From positions 1 through 8,047 of the forward strand of contig CAJOOU010000206.1 of the NCBI GenBank assembly GCA_905236735.1: a stretch of DNA of 8,047 nucleotides. Reading direction: 5' to 3'. How positions within the stretch are numbered: position 1 is the first letter of the stretch; each line of letters opens with the position of its first letter. A program made the position numbers and the translations under genes. Shown piece by piece: positions 5,764 through 8,047 of this stretch. The stretch comes from an uncultured Eubacterium sp. GTDB lineage: Bacteria; Bacillota; Clostridia; Lachnospirales; Lachnospiraceae. The notes beneath the pieces are model-generated. The model was not told the origin of the DNA. It was given only the letters and a program-made list of their open reading frames with translations, and did not search any database.

Positions 5764-6864
5764 ATGGAATATAAAATTGGTGTTATTTCGGGCGACGGAA
5801 TCGGGCCTGAAATAGTAGGTGAAGCAAAAAAGGTACTTGACGCTGTGGGAGTAAAATACGGCCACAGCTTTATATATGATGAGATACTTATGGGCGGAAT
5901 TTCGATTGACAAGACCGGAGAGCCGCTTACAGACGAAGCTATTAAACAGGCTAAAGCATCTGATGCGGTACTGATGGGGTCTATCGGAGGCAATACTGCC
6001 ACCTCTCCCTGGTATAAGCTGCCGCCGGAAAAAAGACCGGAAGCCGGACTTTTAAAACTCAGAAAATCTCTTAACCTGTTTGCAAATCTTCGCCCGGCAT
6101 ATCTCTACGAAGAGCTTAAAGCTGCCTGCCCGCTCAGGGATGATATTATAGGCGAAGGATTTGATATGGCCATTATGAGAGAACTTACCGGAGGACTCTA
6201 TTTCGGCGAAAGACATACTGAAGAGGTAGACGGCAGAAGGCAGGCTACAGATACACTTACTTATAACGAAGACGAAATAAGGAGAATCACCATCAAGGCC
6301 TTTGATATAGCCCAAAAGAGAAGAAAAAAGGTCACCAGCGTTGACAAAGCAAATGTGCTCGACTCATCAAGGCTTTGGAGAGCGGTGGTAGAAGAGGTTG
6401 CAAAGGATTATCCTGATGTTACATATGAGCATATGCTTGTGGATAATGCAGCAATGCAGCTGGTAAAAGATCCGGGACAGTTTGATGTGATGCTTACGGA
6501 GAATATGTTCGGAGATATTTTATCGGATGAGGCATCAATGGTGACCGGTTCGATAGGAATGCTTTCATCGGCATCATTTAACGATACCAGATTCGGACTT
6601 TATGAGCCGAGCGGCGGAAGCGCTCCGGATATTGCCGGAAAAGGAATTGCCAATCCTATAGCAACAATTTTAAGCGCGGCAATGATGCTCAGATATTCAT
6701 TTGACCTCGACAAAGAGGCTGATGCCATAGAAGACGCTGTAAGAGCCGTCCTTAAAGAAGGCTACAGAACGATAGATATTATGCCTCAGAAAGGTGAAAG
6801 CCTCGATGGGATTAAACAGACAGGTACTAAAGAAATGGGCGATTTAATCGCGGAAAGGATTTAA
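5764..6864 (+). CDS. leuB: 3-isopropylmalate dehydrogenase
   Basis: A 366-residue cytosolic NAD-dependent beta-decarboxylating dehydrogenase, step three of leucine synthesis: it converts 3-isopropylmalate to 2-isopropyl-3-oxosuccinate, which decarboxylates to 2-oxoisocaproate. GDGIGPEI (10-17) opens the protein. The substrate-binding arginines fall at Arg100, Arg110 and Arg139, with Tyr146 and Lys195 as catalytic residues and Asp227, Asp251 and Asp255 as metal ligands. The GLLKLRK segment before Arg100 is typical of LeuB as opposed to isocitrate or tartrate dehydrogenases. The NAD-site segment GSAPDIAGKGIANP lies at 285-298. The length is normal and the gene complete. GGAGG at 5750-5754 is nine bases before the ATG. 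ilvD follows after two bases, which implies one operon. The terminator hairpin just upstream suggests regulated read-through. Confidence 0.97.
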   Translation: MEYKIGVISGDGIGPEIVGEAKKVLDAVGVKYGHSFIYDEILMGGISIDKTGEPLTDEAIKQAKASDAVLMGSIGGNTATSPWYKLPPEKRPEAGLLKLRKSLNLFANLRPAYLYEELKAACPLRDDIIGEGFDMAIMRELTGGLYFGERHTEEVDGRRQATDTLTYNEDEIRRITIKAFDIAQKRRKKVTSVDKANVLDSSRLWRAVVEEVAKDYPDVTYEHMLVDNAAMQLVKDPGQFDVMLTENMFGDILSDEASMVTGSIGMLSSASFNDTRFGLYEPSGGSAPDIAGKGIANPIATILSAAMMLRYSFDLDKEADAIEDAVRAVLKEGYRTIDIMPQKGESLDGIKQTGTKEMGDLIAERI

Positions 6865-6866
6865 TT

Positions 6867-8047
6867 ATGAGTAAAGAATTAGTTTCAAGCATTGACAGAG
6901 CTCCTGCAAGGTCGCTTTTTAACGCACTTGGAATAACCGATGAAGAGCTCAGAAAGCCGCTTATCGGTATTGTATGCTCGTATAATGAGATTGTACCGGG
7001 ACATATGAATCTCGATAAAATAGCTGAGGCTGTAAAACTTGGTGTGGCCGAAGCCGGTGGAACTCCGATAATGTTCCCGGCTATTGCCGTATGCGACGGT
7101 ATTGCAATGGGACATATAGGAATGAAGTATTCGCTTGTTACCCGTGATCTTATTGCTGATTCTACGGAAGCAATGGCTATTGCCCATCAGTTTGACGGAC
7201 TTGTAATGATTCCCAACTGTGATAAGAATGTGCCGGGACTTTTGATGGCGGCGGCAAGAGTTAATGTCCCTACTACTTTTGTATCGGGAGGTCCTATGCT
7301 CGCCGGTCATGTGGGTGGTAAAAAACGCTCGCTCTCATCTATGTTTGAGGCTGTGGGAGAGCATGCTGCCGGTACTCTTTCTGAAGAGGGCGTAAAGGAA
7401 TTTGAGTGCAATGTCTGTCCGACATGCGGCTCATGCTCGGGCATGTATACGGCAAACTCCATGAACTGCCTTACAGAGGCTCTCGGTATGGGACTTAAGG
7501 GTAATGGTACCATTCCCGCTGTTTATTCAGAGCGAATAAAACTCGCAAAGCATGCGGGCATGGCTGTTATGAATCTTATTGAAAAAAACATAAGACCCAG
7601 GGATATTATTACAAAAGATGCCATTTTAAATGCGCTTACGGTAGACATGGCACTCGGATGCTCAACAAATTCAATGCTTCATCTGCCGGCAATTGCCCAT
7701 GAAATCGGCTTTGATTTTGATATCAGAATGGCAAATGAAATATCGGAAAAGACTCCAAACCTTTGTCATCTTGCTCCGGCAGGTCCGACATATATGGAGG
7801 ATTTGAATGAGGCTGGCGGTGTATATGCTGTAATGAATCAGCTCGCATCCGCAGGGCTTCTTAATACAGATTGTATGACAATAACCGGAAATACAATCGG
7901 TGAGAATATTAAAGATGCCGTTAATAAAAATACTGAGGTTATCAGACCTATGGATAATCCGTATACAAAGACCGGAGGACTTGCCGTACTTTCGGGAAAC
8001 ATTGCTCCTGACGGCTCTGTGGTAAAACGCTCGGCCGTTGTGCCTGA
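6867..8047 (+). CDS. ilvD: Dihydroxy-acid dehydratase, 3' end beyond window (partial)
   Basis: The first 393 residues of an IlvD/Edd-family enzyme of usually about 555 residues, open to the window edge. It dehydrates 2,3-dihydroxy-isovalerate and 2,3-dihydroxy-3-methylvalerate to the 2-oxo acids that lead to valine, leucine and isoleucine, using an Fe-S cluster and Mg. Visible family motifs are CSYNE (Cys37) followed by PGH, VCDGIAMGH with GMKYSL, NCDKNVPG (Cys118) and PTCGSCSGMYTANSMNCL (Cys187, Cys190). GCSTNSMLHLPAIAHE comes later. Start choice: the ATG at 6867 has GGAAAGGA at 6852-6859, inside the leuB end, with seven-base spacing. The N-terminus SIDRAPARSLFNALGI matches short clostridial IlvD proteins. 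With leuB directly upstream, the pair forms a branched-chain amino acid operon; other ilv or leu genes probably follow outside the window. Confidence 0.96.
   Translation, partial: MSKELVSSIDRAPARSLFNALGITDEELRKPLIGIVCSYNEIVPGHMNLDKIAEAVKLGVAEAGGTPIMFPAIAVCDGIAMGHIGMKYSLVTRDLIADSTEAMAIAHQFDGLVMIPNCDKNVPGLLMAAARVNVPTTFVSGGPMLAGHVGGKKRSLSSMFEAVGEHAAGTLSEEGVKEFECNVCPTCGSCSGMYTANSMNCLTEALGMGLKGNGTIPAVYSERIKLAKHAGMAVMNLIEKNIRPRDIITKDAILNALTVDMALGCSTNSMLHLPAIAHEIGFDFDIRMANEISEKTPNLCHLAPAGPTYMEDLNEAGGVYAVMNQLASAGLLNTDCMTITGNTIGENIKDAVNKNTEVIRPMDNPYTKTGGLAVLSGNIAPDGSVVKRSAVVP

Noticed and set aside
6885..7513. Two long minus-strand open frames antisense to ilvD.
   Set aside because: They are shadows of a clearly conserved ilvD. 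Their translations are low-complexity, match no family I recognise, and have no start signals.

Overview
The window is a stretch of ordinary bacterial chromosome, most likely from an anaerobic Firmicute of the Lachnospiraceae (Clostridia) type. This is inferred from moderately AT-rich DNA, strong AGGAGG-like ribosome binding sites, protein wording typical of that family, and the gene order leuB-ilvD. Every supported gene is on the + strand, and coding density is high. The largest non-coding gap is about 127 bases.

Region 1 (1-3769): the last 25 codons of an upstream gene, probably a small MarR-like regulator, are followed by two half-size ABC exporter subunits that overlap by 11 bases. Motif asymmetry shows they form one heterodimeric exporter of the TM287/288, LmrCD or BmrCD kind. 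The first subunit has a degenerate ATP site (Asp for the catalytic Glu, Gln for the switch His). The second has canonical Walker A, Walker B and H residues but a degenerate LSQGQ signature. A strong hairpin terminator closes the unit.

Region 2 (3780-5636): a compact three-gene unit encodes a tRNA-dihydrouridine synthase, cytidine deaminase (cdd) and D-aminoacyl-tRNA deacylase (dtd). Its candidate promoter sits so close to the first ATG that the mRNA may be leaderless. A perfect 12-bp inverted repeat lies about 70 bases into the dus coding sequence.

Region 3 (5637-8047): a short AT-rich leader with a perfect extended -10 box and an intrinsic-terminator hairpin lies directly before leuB (3-isopropylmalate dehydrogenase). 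It is followed by ilvD (dihydroxy-acid dehydratase), which runs off the window end. Together these are branched-chain amino acid biosynthesis. The terminator sits between the only good candidate promoter and leuB, so it could be an attenuator as well as the end of the dus-cdd-dtd unit.

I found no evidence for a wholly new system, mobile element, CRISPR array or RNA gene. The observations most worth following are regulatory: the possible leaderless dus transcript, the hairpin inside dus, and the terminator-containing leuB leader.
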